Positions 8,852 through 18,500 of a stretch of DNA of 64,000 nucleotides are shown here, one piece after another (positions within the stretch are counted from its first letter, which is position 1; each line of letters opens with the position of its first letter). Position numbers and translations under genes: made by a program. The notes beneath the pieces were generated by a model. The model did no database searches and was not told where the DNA came from. It saw only the letters and a list, made by a program, of their open reading frames with translations. This DNA comes from Cyclobacteriaceae bacterium. Lineage in GTDB: Bacteria > Bacteroidota > Bacteroidia > Cytophagales > Cyclobacteriaceae. The DNA lies in assembly GCA_016787565.1 (NCBI GenBank), contig JAEUUG010000013.1:124001-188000 (forward strand), written 5' to 3'.

Positions 8852-9610
8852 TATTTCCATATAGGGAATAACAACCTCAGTGGGACCGGCTGCATAAGAA
8901 GCAATCTCATAGCTGTTAAAATAGAATATGATTCCTTCTTTCGTAAAACCAAAATTTTCATTCAATACAAATGCATTGTTTGGAAATTCGAAACCGGCAT
9001 CTGCCAGCGACTCCGAACTTTCTATTTCACGTACTTTTCGAAATGCAGCCTCTCCTGCTTGGCGCAAAGCTTCGGAATAGCCTTGCTTAAAAATCTTGTC
9101 CAACGTTATGGTGCTACCCGAATGCGGGTCAACGTTGATGAAATAAACACCTGATCCACCATCCGCCCCTCCGGTATAAAAATCTTCCTGAACCGATAAA
9201 CTGATCAGGGTATCAGAGAGAATTTCAATGCTGACATTGGCTTTATAATACCAATTAGCGGAAGGCAACCCCATTCCATCACTTTCAAACTCTTCAAACT
9301 CTGCAATGAAACTTTCTGCAATATCCTGCATGGATCTTCCTTCAGCGTCAGGATTTCCCATTGACACATCTGCAGTGATTGCCTGGTGAATAATGTGAGA
9401 AACTGATGAATCTAGGCCGGAGAAAACCGGGAACTGAACTTGGTAGGTGGCGCAGGGTAATGAATCCACGGCACATCCTTTCGAATCCAACCGGAAAGTC
9501 TCCATAGTATACTGAATCACCAACGGAGTTTTTGTCTCCTTTGTTGAGCAGTTGGATAGCGATAGTGCTGCGCAGATCACCAGAAGAAATGAGAACCGAA
9601 GTTTTTTCAT
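8831..9610 (-). CDS. DUF3298 (RsiV C-terminal-like) lipoprotein
   Basis: A 259-residue lipoprotein (signal with lipobox SLSNCST). The mature part has the two-part architecture known from DUF4163/DUF3298 proteins: an N-terminal region with YQVQFPVFSGLDS, a central SLSVQEDFYTGGADGGSGVYF strand pair, then TLDKIFKQGYSEALR and FVLNENFGFTKEGIIFYFNSYEIASYAAGPTEVVIPY. The latter is the typical DUF3298 ending, shared with the lysozyme-binding part of RsiV. Ligand unknown. The gene starts 3 bases after the TlpA-like gene ends, so it is probably the last gene of the alaS-gatB-TlpA run. Confidence 0.87.
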   Translation of the reverse strand: MKKLRFSFLLVICAALSLSNCSTKETKTPLVIQYTMETFRLDSKGCAVDSLPCATYQVQFPVFSGLDSSVSHIIHQAITADVSMGNPDAEGRSMQDIAESFIAEFEEFESDGMGLPSANWYYKANVSIEILSDTLISLSVQEDFYTGGADGGSGVYFINVDPHSGSTITLDKIFKQGYSEALRQAGEAAFRKVREIESSESLADAGFEFPNNAFVLNENFGFTKEGIIFYFNSYEIASYAAGPTEVVIPYMEIKDWLRK

Positions 9611-9613
9611 TTT

Positions 9614-10816
9614 TTATTTTTTAAATATCTCCGCAAGCTTGGCGTCTAAAGCCTGGCCCCGAAGGTTTTTAGCAATGATAATCCCGTTCGGATCCAACAG
9701 CACCGAAAAAGGAATTCCGGTTATGTTGTAAGTCTTCGCAGCTTCCGATTGCCAGTATTTCAAATCAGAAACGTGTGTCCATGTCAATCCATCATCTTTA
9801 ATGGCCTTCAACCAATCCTCTTTACTGCGATCCAATGAAACGCCATATACTGTAAATCCAGAATCTTTATACTTGTGATAGGCCCGAACAACATTAGGAT
9901 TTTCCTGGCGGCATGGTCCGCACCACTTTGCCCAAAAATCCACTAACACATATTTTCCTTTCAGGGATGATAATGGTACAACCACACCATCCGGATTCGG
10001 CAATGAAATTTCAGGGGCCTTGGATCCGATTGCCAGGGTTTTCATTTTTTCAACCTGGCTGACAAAACTTTTTGCTTGCGAATAGGTGGGCCATTCTTTT
10101 TTTAATTTTTCTGCTACAGCGTTATAGGTCTCAAAATATTTGTCTTTGTCAATAACATTGGTCTGCAAGAGGTTGATGACAGCCAGCGAAGGAGATTTTT
10201 CAACCAGCATGGTCGCAACCTTGTCGTGATACGATTTCAGGATGGCCTGATATTCACCTTGCAGTTGGAGCATTTTCTGTTGATCCTTATTTTGAGCAGC
10301 TTTTGTAAACTCCTCGTTAATCCGTGTCATTTCAGGACGTGCATTGACTTGCGCCAGTAGATTCTGTACATCGCGTATAATTTCAAGATCGGGTGAACCT
10401 TTAACTTCATAAAATCCCTGCGCATTACTACCATCGGCATTTACTTCGAGATCATGCTTAAACAAGATCAAATCAATCATCTGTCTGTTATAGAAATTTA
10501 AGCGATAGTAACCTGGTTCTGATAAAGAAATTCTCTTAGCATACGTGCCATTGCTTTTCAACTGTATGGTGTCTTGCCAACCAAAGGAACCGTCCTTTAA
10601 CTCCTGCACAATGATGGTGCCCTGCTGCGGATTATTAACCTTACCTTTAATGGTTACTTGCCAGCTTCCATCGGCTGCTGCTTCTTCTGCAGCCTCCCGC
10701 GTGGATGAAGAACATGAGATACTCATCACCAGAAGTATAAAACCAAAAGCTCCGAACTTTTGTCGCAATCCTTCCATCATACTAATCATATTTACACCCA
10801 TTGCTTTTTTTCTCAT
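9614..10816 (-). CDS. TlpA-like thiol-disulfide oxidoreductase lipoprotein (DUF4369 N-domain)
   Basis: A 400-residue protein with a lipoprotein signal (lipobox MSISC, Cys35), an N-terminal DUF4369 beta-domain (about 50-145), a helical linker, and a C-terminal thioredoxin fold (about 262-400) with WCGPC (Cys299, Cys302) and the cis-proline loop GIPFSVLLDPNG. It likely reduces or isomerises disulfides in periplasmic proteins. The ATG at 10816 overlaps the gatB stop in ATGA. Other Met codons at residues 6, 10, 13 and 14 could also be the true start, as the signal peptide is unusually long with the first one. Confidence 0.92.
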   Translation of the reverse strand: MRKKAMGVNMISMMEGLRQKFGAFGFILLVMSISCSSSTREAAEEAAADGSWQVTIKGKVNNPQQGTIIVQELKDGSFGWQDTIQLKSNGTYAKRISLSEPGYYRLNFYNRQMIDLILFKHDLEVNADGSNAQGFYEVKGSPDLEIIRDVQNLLAQVNARPEMTRINEEFTKAAQNKDQQKMLQLQGEYQAILKSYHDKVATMLVEKSPSLAVINLLQTNVIDKDKYFETYNAVAEKLKKEWPTYSQAKSFVSQVEKMKTLAIGSKAPEISLPNPDGVVVPLSSLKGKYVLVDFWAKWCGPCRQENPNVVRAYHKYKDSGFTVYGVSLDRSKEDWLKAIKDDGLTWTHVSDLKYWQSEAAKTYNITGIPFSVLLDPNGIIIAKNLRGQALDAKLAEIFKK

Positions 10817-12270
10817 ACTTCCTCTAGTTTTTTAGTCAATAATTGTGTCGCTACTTTCGGATCTGCCTTTCCCTTGCTCCGCTTCATAACCTCCCCCATA
10901 AACATGCTCATGATACCCTTCTTACCATTCTTATACTCCTCTACTTTCAATGGAAATTCTTTCATCACCTGTTCCACAATGGGCAAAATCGAATCCTGAT
11001 TACTTTCTTGAATCACATTAAGGTGATGGGCAACTTCCAAGGCAGTCTTTGCAGGGTTACTCAACAGGTCAGGGAATACCCGCTGTGATGCTACCGTATA
11101 ACTGATTTTACCCTGATCAATTAAGGTAATGATTTCTGCGATCCGCTGGGGCAATAATGGGAATTCGTGGGCATTCAACCCTGTCTCATTCAGGTAAGAT
11201 TTCACCGGGCCCATTACCCAGTTGGAGGCAGCCTTGTAGTTTGATGTATGTTTACTTACGGATTCAAAATACGTTGCTACATCTTTTGTATCGGTCAATA
11301 CCAACGCATCGTATTTGGGTAATCCATATTCCTGCTCATACTTCAGTGCCAACGCGCGGGGAAGAATGGGCATGGATGCCTGAATAGAACTTAACCACTT
11401 GTCTGAAATTTCGAGCGGACTCAAATCCGGATCTGGAAAATAGCGGTAGTCGTTCAACTCCTCTTTTGTGCGCATACCATACGTCTTACCATTGTCGGCA
11501 TTGAATGTTCGTGTCTCGGAAATAACAACCTCACCTTTTTCCAACAAGGCAATCTGCCTATCAAATTCATGCTCAATGGCCCGCTGTACATTGCGAATAG
11601 AGTTCATGTTTTTAACTTCTACTTTCTTTCCGTATAACGATGAACCTGCAGGCATCACCGAAACGTTAGCATCGCACCGAAGAGACCCTTCTTCCATGTT
11701 GCCATCGCAAATTTCCAGGTAGCGTACCAACTTGCGCACCTCGGTAAGAAAGGAAGCTGCTTCTTCTGAACTACGTAAATCGGGTTCACTAACAATTTCA
11801 ATCAAGGCTACTCCTGCCCGATTAAAATCAACCAGCGTATCGGATTCATTTTCAAGATGAATGGACTTTCCCGCATCCTCTTCTATATGAATACGATTGA
11901 GCTTTACATCTCGTTCACCAGTACTTGTGGTAATGGTAACAAAACCTCCTTTACAGATAGGAGTACGATCCTGCGTAAGCTGGTATCCTTTGGGAAGATC
12001 CGGATAAAAATAATTTTTACGATCAAAAATGTTAAGTCGGGATATGGCACAACGGCATGCAATTCCCATTCTAATGGCAAACTCTACAACCTTTTTGTTC
12101 AATAAAGGTAGCGTGCCGGGATGGGCCAACGTTATCACACTGAGGTTCGTGTTTGGCTGACTTCCATAAGCTGTTGAATCAGGCGTGTAAATCTTGCTCT
12201 CCGTGAGCAACTGTGCATGCACTTCCAGGCCAATGACTAACGTATACTTGTTGCGCAGAGATTTACTCAT
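10813..12270 (-). CDS. gatB: Asp-tRNA(Asn)/Glu-tRNA(Gln) amidotransferase subunit B
   Basis: A 485-residue GatB of normal length. It binds misacylated tRNA and, with GatA and GatC, converts Glu-tRNA(Gln) or Asp-tRNA(Asn) to the amidated form. Hallmarks are the N-terminal [17 protein letters not shown], the metal and substrate region [47 protein letters not shown], and the C-terminal YqeY-like tail domain (about 340-485). GatA and GatC are not in the window. The start overlaps the alaS stop by ATGA and the stop overlaps the next gene in the same way. Confidence 0.98.
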   Translation of the reverse strand: MSKSLRNKYTLVIGLEVHAQLLTESKIYTPDSTAYGSQPNTNLSVITLAHPGTLPLLNKKVVEFAIRMGIACRCAISRLNIFDRKNYFYPDLPKGYQLTQDRTPICKGGFVTITTSTGERDVKLNRIHIEEDAGKSIHLENESDTLVDFNRAGVALIEIVSEPDLRSSEEAASFLTEVRKLVRYLEICDGNMEEGSLRCDANVSVMPAGSSLYGKKVEVKNMNSIRNVQRAIEHEFDRQIALLEKGEVVISETRTFNADNGKTYGMRTKEELNDYRYFPDPDLSPLEISDKWLSSIQASMPILPRALALKYEQEYGLPKYDALVLTDTKDVATYFESVSKHTSNYKAASNWVMGPVKSYLNETGLNAHEFPLLPQRIAEIITLIDQGKISYTVASQRVFPDLLSNPAKTALEVAHHLNVIQESNQDSILPIVEQVMKEFPLKVEEYKNGKKGIMSMFMGEVMKRSKGKADPKVATQLLTKKLEEV

Positions 12271-14864
12271 TGAATTAGTTTTCGAGCCTTTTCAATAACA
12301 GCATTCAAACCATCCAGATTCTTGCCACCGGCTGTAGCAAAGAAAGTCTGTCCGCCACCTCCGCCATCAATTTCTTTTGCCAACTCTTTTACCATATTAC
12401 CAGCATGATATGTATTGGTTTGCGCTAGTTTTTCACCGATCATCACCGTCACCTGAGGTTTACCTTCTACATCGGCTGCCAATACCAATAGTAAATCATC
12501 AAACTGATTGCGCAAGCCGTAGGCGATATTTTTCAATGCATCAGCATGGGGAACAGATACTTTTTCAATGATCAGGTGATAGCCATTGCGCTTCACCGCT
12601 TTGGTGGCAAGTTGATCTTTCAAAAGATTTGCCTGCTCTTGCTGAATAGCCTCCAGTTTTTTCTCCAGCGCATGCTTTTCATCTAATAGATTTTTTGTAG
12701 CTGTTACCAAATCCTTTGGGTTCTTAAATAACTCCTTCACCTGATCCAATAGCCCCAGTGACTCCCGAACAAATCGTTCAGCTTCGTCCGCAGTGATGGC
12801 CTCAATTCTTCGTACACCGGCTGCCACAGAACTTTCTGCAATAATTTTAAAGAGTCCGATCTGACCGGTTGCTGCAACATGGGTTCCACCACAAAGTTCA
12901 ACGGAAAACTTCGGATCAAATGTTATCACCCGCACAACGTCACCATACTTCTCTCCAAACAATGCCATTGCTCCGAGTTGTTTGGCCTGATCAATGGGCA
13001 CATTACGCTTTTCATCGAGTTGAATATTCTCCCTGATTTTCCGATTAACAATATCTTCAACCTGTTGAATTTCGGTTGGCGTCATGGCCGTAAAGTGAGA
13101 GAAATCAAAGCGAAGCATTTTATCATTCACTAGCGATCCCTTTTGCTCAACGTGTTTACCTAATACCTGACGCAAGGCAGCATGAAGTAAATGTGTTGCT
13201 GAGTGGTTGTCCATACTCAACTGTCGCTTTTGCTTATTTACTACTGCGTTAAAAACAGCGGTCATATTTTCGGGCAACCGTTCAGCATAATGAACGATCA
13301 ATTCATTTTCCTTTTTTGTGTCAATAATGTGAATTTTCTCGTTTGCGTTTTCAATAAATCCGGTGTCCCCTATTTGTCCACCGCTTTCAGCATAAAAAGG
13401 CGTTTGATCAAATACCAACTGGAATAGCTCTTTACTTTTTTGCTTAATCTTTCTGTATTTAACAATGCGAACTTCCGCTTCGAGATAATCATACCCGATG
13501 AATTGGGATTTGCCATCACGGCCGATTAAAATCCAGTCACCCGTTTCTTTCGCAGCATCAGCCTTCGATCTTGCTTTTTGTTTCTCCATCTCTGTCTTGA
13601 AACCAACTTCATCAACGACAAAGCCTTTTTCGCGGGCGATGAGCGAGGTCAGATCGAGCGGAAATCCATAGGTATCATACAGTTCAAAAGCCTGCTCACC
13701 GCTGATGGAGGTTAATCCTTCCATGCGCTTTAAACCTTTTTCCAATGTTCGAAGGAATGATGTTTCCTCTTCAAAGATCACTTTTCCGACATAATCTTTT
13801 TGCGATTCAAGTTCAGGAAATACATCCTTTAGTTGATTGGCCAGAACCGCCACCAATTTGTACATAAACGGTTCCTTAAAATTCAGGAAGGTGAATCCAT
13901 AGCGAACCGCCCTTCGTAGTATTCTTCTGATAACATACCCAGCCCCGGTGTTAGAGGGTAACTGGCCATCCGCAATAGCGAAAGAAACAGCGCGCACATG
14001 GTCGGCCATAACCCGCATCGCGATGTCAGTTTTTTCATCCTGCTTGTAGGGCACTCCTGCGGCATGACCAATGAAATTCAGCAATGGGGAGAATACATCA
14101 GTGTCGTAATTGGAAGTTTTCTTTTGGATGGCCATACAAAGGCGCTCGAAGCCCATGCCTGTATCCACATGCTGGGCCGGAAGTTTTTCAAGTGAGCCAT
14201 CAGCCTTGCGATTGAACTCCATGAATACATTGTTCCATATTTCAATCACCTGCGGATGCCCGGTGTTGACCATTTCTTTGCCCGGAATTTTTTCTACTTC
14301 TTCATCAGCGCGAAGGTCAATGTGGATTTCAGAGCATGGCCCACACGGACCCGTATCGCCCATCTCCCAGAAATTATCCTTTTTATTACCCCGAAGAATA
14401 CGGTCTTCATCAATATGCTCTTTCCAGAAATTAAACGCATCCTGATCGAACGGCAGATTCTCTTTAATGTCACCTTCAAATACGGTTACATAAAGCCGAT
14501 CTTTGGGAAGATTATAAACTTCTGTTAACAACTCCCACGCCCAGGCGATGGCTTCCTTTTTAAAATAATCACCAAACGACCAATTGCCCAGCATTTCAAA
14601 CATCGTATGGTGATAGGTATCAATACCAACCTCCTCCAGATCGTTATGTTTGCCGCTGACACGAAGACATTTTTGCGTGTCTGCAATCCGTCTACTTTTC
14701 GGAACAGCATTACCAAGAAAATAATCTTTGAACTGCACCATTCCTGAATTGGTGAAGAGAAGTGTGGGATCGTTTTTCAGAACAAGTGGCGCTGAAGGCA
14801 CGATTGTATGCCCTTTACTTTCAAAAAATTCCAGAAATTTCCTTCTGATCGAACCCGAATCCAT
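12267..14864 (-). CDS. alaS: Alanine-tRNA ligase
   Basis: An 865-residue enzyme charging tRNA(Ala). The class II catalytic core occupies about residues 1-250 ([34 protein letters not shown], the [12 protein letters not shown] motif). The editing domain shows the zinc pattern [16 protein letters not shown] and CGGTHV, and the C-Ala domain ends with the glycine-rich [15 protein letters not shown]. The length is normal for a bacterial AlaRS. It leads a run of genes with ATGA overlaps (alaS, gatB, TlpA-like). It is divergent from the M23 genes, with about 130 bases between them. Confidence 0.99.
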   Translation of the reverse strand: MDSGSIRRKFLEFFESKGHTIVPSAPLVLKNDPTLLFTNSGMVQFKDYFLGNAVPKSRRIADTQKCLRVSGKHNDLEEVGIDTYHHTMFEMLGNWSFGDYFKKEAIAWAWELLTEVYNLPKDRLYVTVFEGDIKENLPFDQDAFNFWKEHIDEDRILRGNKKDNFWEMGDTGPCGPCSEIHIDLRADEEVEKIPGKEMVNTGHPQVIEIWNNVFMEFNRKADGSLEKLPAQHVDTGMGFERLCMAIQKKTSNYDTDVFSPLLNFIGHAAGVPYKQDEKTDIAMRVMADHVRAVSFAIADGQLPSNTGAGYVIRRILRRAVRYGFTFLNFKEPFMYKLVAVLANQLKDVFPELESQKDYVGKVIFEEETSFLRTLEKGLKRMEGLTSISGEQAFELYDTYGFPLDLTSLIAREKGFVVDEVGFKTEMEKQKARSKADAAKETGDWILIGRDGKSQFIGYDYLEAEVRIVKYRKIKQKSKELFQLVFDQTPFYAESGGQIGDTGFIENANEKIHIIDTKKENELIVHYAERLPENMTAVFNAVVNKQKRQLSMDNHSATHLLHAALRQVLGKHVEQKGSLVNDKMLRFDFSHFTAMTPTEIQQVEDIVNRKIRENIQLDEKRNVPIDQAKQLGAMALFGEKYGDVVRVITFDPKFSVELCGGTHVAATGQIGLFKIIAESSVAAGVRRIEAITADEAERFVRESLGLLDQVKELFKNPKDLVTATKNLLDEKHALEKKLEAIQQEQANLLKDQLATKAVKRNGYHLIIEKVSVPHADALKNIAYGLRNQFDDLLLVLAADVEGKPQVTVMIGEKLAQTNTYHAGNMVKELAKEIDGGGGGQTFFATAGGKNLDGLNAVIEKARKLIQ

Positions 14865-14992
14865 CGTATACGTGCTTATTTTATTTTCAACTATATGATT
14901 TTTGCTATATTAGCCAGCTAATGCCATCCTTTAACAGACAATAACCCACAAAATTAAGCTGATTAGTTTGATTTTGTAGAATTTTAAGGAGA

Positions 14993-15961
14993 ATGATTAA
15001 ACCTAAATTCCATTATAATCCGGAGACGTGCCAATATGAGCGTGCAAGGGTAAGTTGGGTTGATTGGCTAGGATACATTGGAGGCACATTCACTATGGGT
15101 GCCATCTTCTTCGCTATAATATCTTCGCTGTCTGACCGCCTTATTGAATCCGAAAAAGCTTCTGCCCTTCGGCAGGAAAATCAGGTTCTCGAAAAACATA
15201 AAGCAGTACTTTACAAGCACCTTCACGAAGCGGAGTTGGTTCTAGGCGAACTCCATGAAAGAGATCGAGAACTTGCATCAACCCTATTTGAAAATATTCT
15301 TCCCCAGGTTGATTTATCAAAGACCCGAAACAACAACACAGAAATTTTGTTGGCGGACGCCTCCGGCTTTCAGTCGATACTCGAATCACTGCTTTCAAAA
15401 TCATCTTCCCTTGCTAAAAATTCACAACAGCAAAATAGATACGCGGCTTCATCGCCCTTAATAAAAGATATTGCTGTATTACGTTCCATCCCCACACTGC
15501 AGCCCCTTGAAAATTTGCAGGTGGAAAAAGTCTCTTCAGGATTTGGCATGCGCATCAATCCCTTTCATAAAGGAATTTATCATCATCCGGGTATTGATAT
15601 CGTATCCCCGCGTGGTACTTCAGTCGTTGCCACGGCACCCGGCAAAATTCAGAGTATCAAACGAAGTGACCTTCAAGCAGGCTATGGAAATCTGATTGAA
15701 ATCGATCATGGAAATGGTTATATAACCCGATATGCACACCTGGAAAACATTCTGGTAAAGTCAGGTCAAAAAGTTTCAAAAGGAATGGTGATCGGCACTG
15801 TAGGGAATAGCGGGGGATCAATTGCACCGCACCTTCATTATGAAGTACTTCACCAAGGGAAAAATGATGACCCTGTTTACTACCTGATAGAAGGGTTAGA
15901 AAGTGTTGATCACCAAAAGCTGGTTACCCAGAGTAAAAAACAAAATCAGTCGCTAGATTAA
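14993..15961 (+). CDS. M23 (LytM) peptidase, membrane-anchored, copy 1
   Basis: A 322-residue protein. It opens with KPKFHYNPETCQYE, a short Cys-containing motif shared with its neighbour, followed by one membrane segment (about residues 25-47) and a periplasmic coiled coil (about 50-95). The C-terminal LytM domain (about 180-300) has the zinc motifs HHPGID (HxxxD), YAHLE, and HLHYEV (HxH), so it should be an active cell-wall endopeptidase. An AAGGAG sequence lies 6 to 11 bases before the ATG, an unusually clear ribosome binding site for this phylum. The stop overlaps the next start (TAATG). Confidence 0.93.
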   Translation: MIKPKFHYNPETCQYERARVSWVDWLGYIGGTFTMGAIFFAIISSLSDRLIESEKASALRQENQVLEKHKAVLYKHLHEAELVLGELHERDRELASTLFENILPQVDLSKTRNNNTEILLADASGFQSILESLLSKSSSLAKNSQQQNRYAASSPLIKDIAVLRSIPTLQPLENLQVEKVSSGFGMRINPFHKGIYHHPGIDIVSPRGTSVVATAPGKIQSIKRSDLQAGYGNLIEIDHGNGYITRYAHLENILVKSGQKVSKGMVIGTVGNSGGSIAPHLHYEVLHQGKNDDPVYYLIEGLESVDHQKLVTQSKKQNQSLD

Positions 15962-16929
15962 TGGCCGCCAGAATAAAATATCGATATAATCCCGATACCT
16001 GTAAATACGAGCCCTGGTATTTGCAGGGTAAAGCATTGCGAAACCGTATACTTATTTTTTTAGGAATTTCCTTTATGGTTGGTTGCGCTACATATTTCTG
16101 GTACAGGCACAATTATTCTTCTTTTGAAGAACAATACCTGACAGAAGAAAATAATTCTCTCCAGGTGGAGTGGTCCATTCTGGAACAACGGATCAAAAAT
16201 ACCCAAGTGCAACTCCTCAGTTTTGTTGAAAAAGACGATAAGAATTATCGCGTTATTCTGGATGCACAACCCCTATCAACAACCGAACGTGAAGCGGGTG
16301 TCGGTGGTAGCGAAAAGTTTAACCTGAGAGAGATTAAAGATTTTCCAAAGGTATTGCGGGGTTATCAACAGATCGAAAAACTGAAACATCAGCTCACTGT
16401 TGAACTCCAGTCATTTAGTGAATTAAAAAGGCTCACCGAATACCGTATTAATATGTGGGCATCGCGGCCCGCTATTCAACCCATTAATAATAAGCAACTT
16501 AATCGTCTGCATCTAACCTATGGCACCCGGTTTCATCCAATCTTTAATGTTTACCAAGACCATAAAGGTCTTGATTTTGCAGCGGAACGTGGAACACCAG
16601 TCTATGCTACCGGAGATGGAAAAATTACAATGACTTATTTCTCCGGGTCGTACGGTAATGTCATTTACTTGAATCACGGCCATGATTTTGAAACCCGCTA
16701 CGCCCATCTTTCCGGATTTAATGTTGTACCCGGCCAACGGGTTAAACGCGGTCAGGTAATTGGCTTTGTCGGGAATACCGGAAATTCCGTTTCATCGCAT
16801 TTGCATTACGAAGTTCTTTACAAAGATCAGCACGTTAACCCAATCAATTTCTTCCAGCAAGATCTGAGTAATAAGGAATATGAAAAGTTGATTGAAGTGG
16901 GGCGTAAACAGCAAAATACGCTGGACTAG
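15961..16929 (+). CDS. M23 (LytM) peptidase, membrane-anchored, copy 2
   Basis: Also exactly 322 residues, with the same plan as the preceding gene: N-terminal IKYRYNPDTCKYE, a membrane segment (about 25-45), a coiled coil, and a LytM domain with DHKGLD (HxxxD), YAHLS and HLHYEV. The catalytic residues are all present, so both copies should be active. The paralogues have diverged strongly outside the N-terminal motif and the catalytic domain, which suggests an old tandem duplication with different partners or timing. Translation is coupled through the 1-base overlap of TAA and ATG. Confidence 0.93.
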   Translation: MAARIKYRYNPDTCKYEPWYLQGKALRNRILIFLGISFMVGCATYFWYRHNYSSFEEQYLTEENNSLQVEWSILEQRIKNTQVQLLSFVEKDDKNYRVILDAQPLSTTEREAGVGGSEKFNLREIKDFPKVLRGYQQIEKLKHQLTVELQSFSELKRLTEYRINMWASRPAIQPINNKQLNRLHLTYGTRFHPIFNVYQDHKGLDFAAERGTPVYATGDGKITMTYFSGSYGNVIYLNHGHDFETRYAHLSGFNVVPGQRVKRGQVIGFVGNTGNSVSSHLHYEVLYKDQHVNPINFFQQDLSNKEYEKLIEVGRKQQNTLD

Positions 16930-16946
16930 ATGTAGCGGCAATTTTA

Positions 16947-16977
16947 TTTGTCTCGTTCGAAAAACTCCCTTTCTTTG
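16947..16977 (+). promoter_or_regulatory. Promoter for the CapA-like gene
   Basis: TTTG at 16947-16950, a 19-base spacer, and TTTCTTTG at 16970-16977 match the Bacteroidota primary-sigma pattern TTTG-N19-TAnnTTTG with one mismatch. The start codon at 17001 follows at a suitable distance. Confidence 0.6.
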
Positions 16978-17000
16978 CAGTCCGATTTTTATAAGCCCTT

Positions 17001-18053
17001 ATGCGTCTACTTTCAGTCCTATTAATTCTCCTTGCACTCTCGCTTTGCTCCAAGGGACAAAGTATTTCAAAAAAAGATACAGTAACCATTATAGGTGTTG
17101 GCGATATTATGATGGGTACCAACTATCCTGATAACAGCAGACTTCCCGCCAATAATGGAGCTTTTTTAATGGCAGAAGTTGAAGCAGTGTTAAAAAATGC
17201 CGATGTCACTTTTGGAAACCTTGAAGGAACCCTGTTGGATGAAGGCGGCACCCCGAAAACATGTAAGGATCCAAAGGTTTGTTACGTTTTCAGAACCCCA
17301 ACTCACTATGTTGAAAATTTAGTCAATGCAGGTTTTGATATGATGAGTCTGGCGAACAACCATGCCGGTGATTTTGGTGAAGCGGGTCGAAGAAGCAGTA
17401 TGAAAACACTGGAGAATGCAGGTATTTTACACGCAGGTCAATTGGATCAAAAAACAGTAATCTTCGAAAAAGATGGAATCAAATACGGTTTGATAGCTTT
17501 TGCTCCAAATTCAAATTGTGTTCCCCTGAATGATATGGAAGGTGCCCGATTGCTCGTTAAACAATTGGCTGATCAGGTTGATATTGTTATCGTCTCTTTC
17601 CATGGCGGGGCTGAAGGTGCACAATACCAAAATGTACCGCGAACAAATGAGTTATATCATGGAGAAAATCGTGGTGATGTTTATAAATTTTCACATGCGC
17701 TGATTGATGCAGGTGCCGACATCATTTTTGGTCATGGCCCGCACGTCACCCGCGCAGTTGAGGTATACAAAGAACGTTTTATTGCCTATAGTCTTGGGAA
17801 TTTCTGTACCTACCAAGGCATTAGTGTTTCGGGTGTAAACGGACTTGCACCCATTGTAAAAGTCTTTACCGATGGCCACGGCAAATTTTTCCAGGCGAAG
17901 ATTACAGCTACCCATCAGACTTATGGAACAGGTGTGCGCATTGACCCTGATAAACAGGTGATTAAGAAGATAAAGGAGCTCACTAAAAAAGATTTTCCTG
18001 AAACTCCGATTCAGATTGACGAGAATGGTTTAATTACTTATCTTGCTCAATAA
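17001..18053 (+). CDS. CapA-family (poly-gamma-glutamate synthesis-like) protein
   Basis: A 350-residue secreted protein with a signal peptide (LLSVLLILLALSLCSKG). The PGA_cap fold is shown by GVGDIMMGTNYP, FGNLEGTLLDEGG, GFDMMSLANNHAGDFGE, IVSFHGGAEGAQYQ, and DIIFGHGPHVTRAVEVY...IAYSLGNF. These carry the metal ligands of a calcineurin-like phosphoesterase relative (D, N, H and the GHGPH loop). CapA acts in poly-gamma-glutamate capsule attachment in Bacillus; no capB or capC homologue is present here, so the substrate is unknown. Confidence 0.9.
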   Translation: MRLLSVLLILLALSLCSKGQSISKKDTVTIIGVGDIMMGTNYPDNSRLPANNGAFLMAEVEAVLKNADVTFGNLEGTLLDEGGTPKTCKDPKVCYVFRTPTHYVENLVNAGFDMMSLANNHAGDFGEAGRRSSMKTLENAGILHAGQLDQKTVIFEKDGIKYGLIAFAPNSNCVPLNDMEGARLLVKQLADQVDIVIVSFHGGAEGAQYQNVPRTNELYHGENRGDVYKFSHALIDAGADIIFGHGPHVTRAVEVYKERFIAYSLGNFCTYQGISVSGVNGLAPIVKVFTDGHGKFFQAKITATHQTYGTGVRIDPDKQVIKKIKELTKKDFPETPIQIDENGLITYLAQ

Positions 18054-18054
18054 C

Positions 18055-18393
18055 ATGGCGTATAAGGAAAAAGAAATTGAAAAGCTTTACTACTCTATCG
18101 GAGAAGTAGCAGAAATTTTTAACGTTGCACCTTCACTCATTCGGTTTTGGGAATCTGAATTTGACCTTATCAAGCCAAAAAAGAATCGTAAGGGTAATCG
18201 GCAATTTACCCGGGAGGATATTGATAACGTTCGTACCATATATCATCTCGTAAAAGAAAAAGGCTTTACGCTTCAGGGAGCAAAAGAGATGCTTCGTAAT
18301 GACTCTCAATCCGTAAAGGATAAAATGGAGATGATCGATTCCCTTAAGCGAGTCAGAAATTTCATGGTTGAGCTCCGGGAAAAAATTCACTAG
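18055..18393 (+). CDS. MerR-family transcriptional regulator
   Basis: A 112-residue protein. The ATG at 18055, one base after the preceding stop, is preferred over an upstream in-frame ATG at 18043 that would overlap the CapA-like gene. The N-terminal winged helix is typical: YYSIGEVAEIFNVAPSLIRF, then WESEFDLIKPKKNRKGNRQF, TREDIDNVRTIYHLVKEKGF. A short C-terminal coiled coil follows, with no effector domain, so it may act as a DNA-bending architectural regulator. A MerR gene near an M23 peptidase and alaS is a familiar arrangement in this phylum, from general knowledge. Confidence 0.92.
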   Translation: MAYKEKEIEKLYYSIGEVAEIFNVAPSLIRFWESEFDLIKPKKNRKGNRQFTREDIDNVRTIYHLVKEKGFTLQGAKEMLRNDSQSVKDKMEMIDSLKRVRNFMVELREKIH

Positions 18394-18500
18394 TAAAAAT
18401 ATTCTGGTATAAAATTTAAAGAAGGCGGTGCGCACCACCGGCTTGCTTATGTTATAGGTTTTTCGAATCTTCATGGAACCAAAACGTTGTACACTATACC

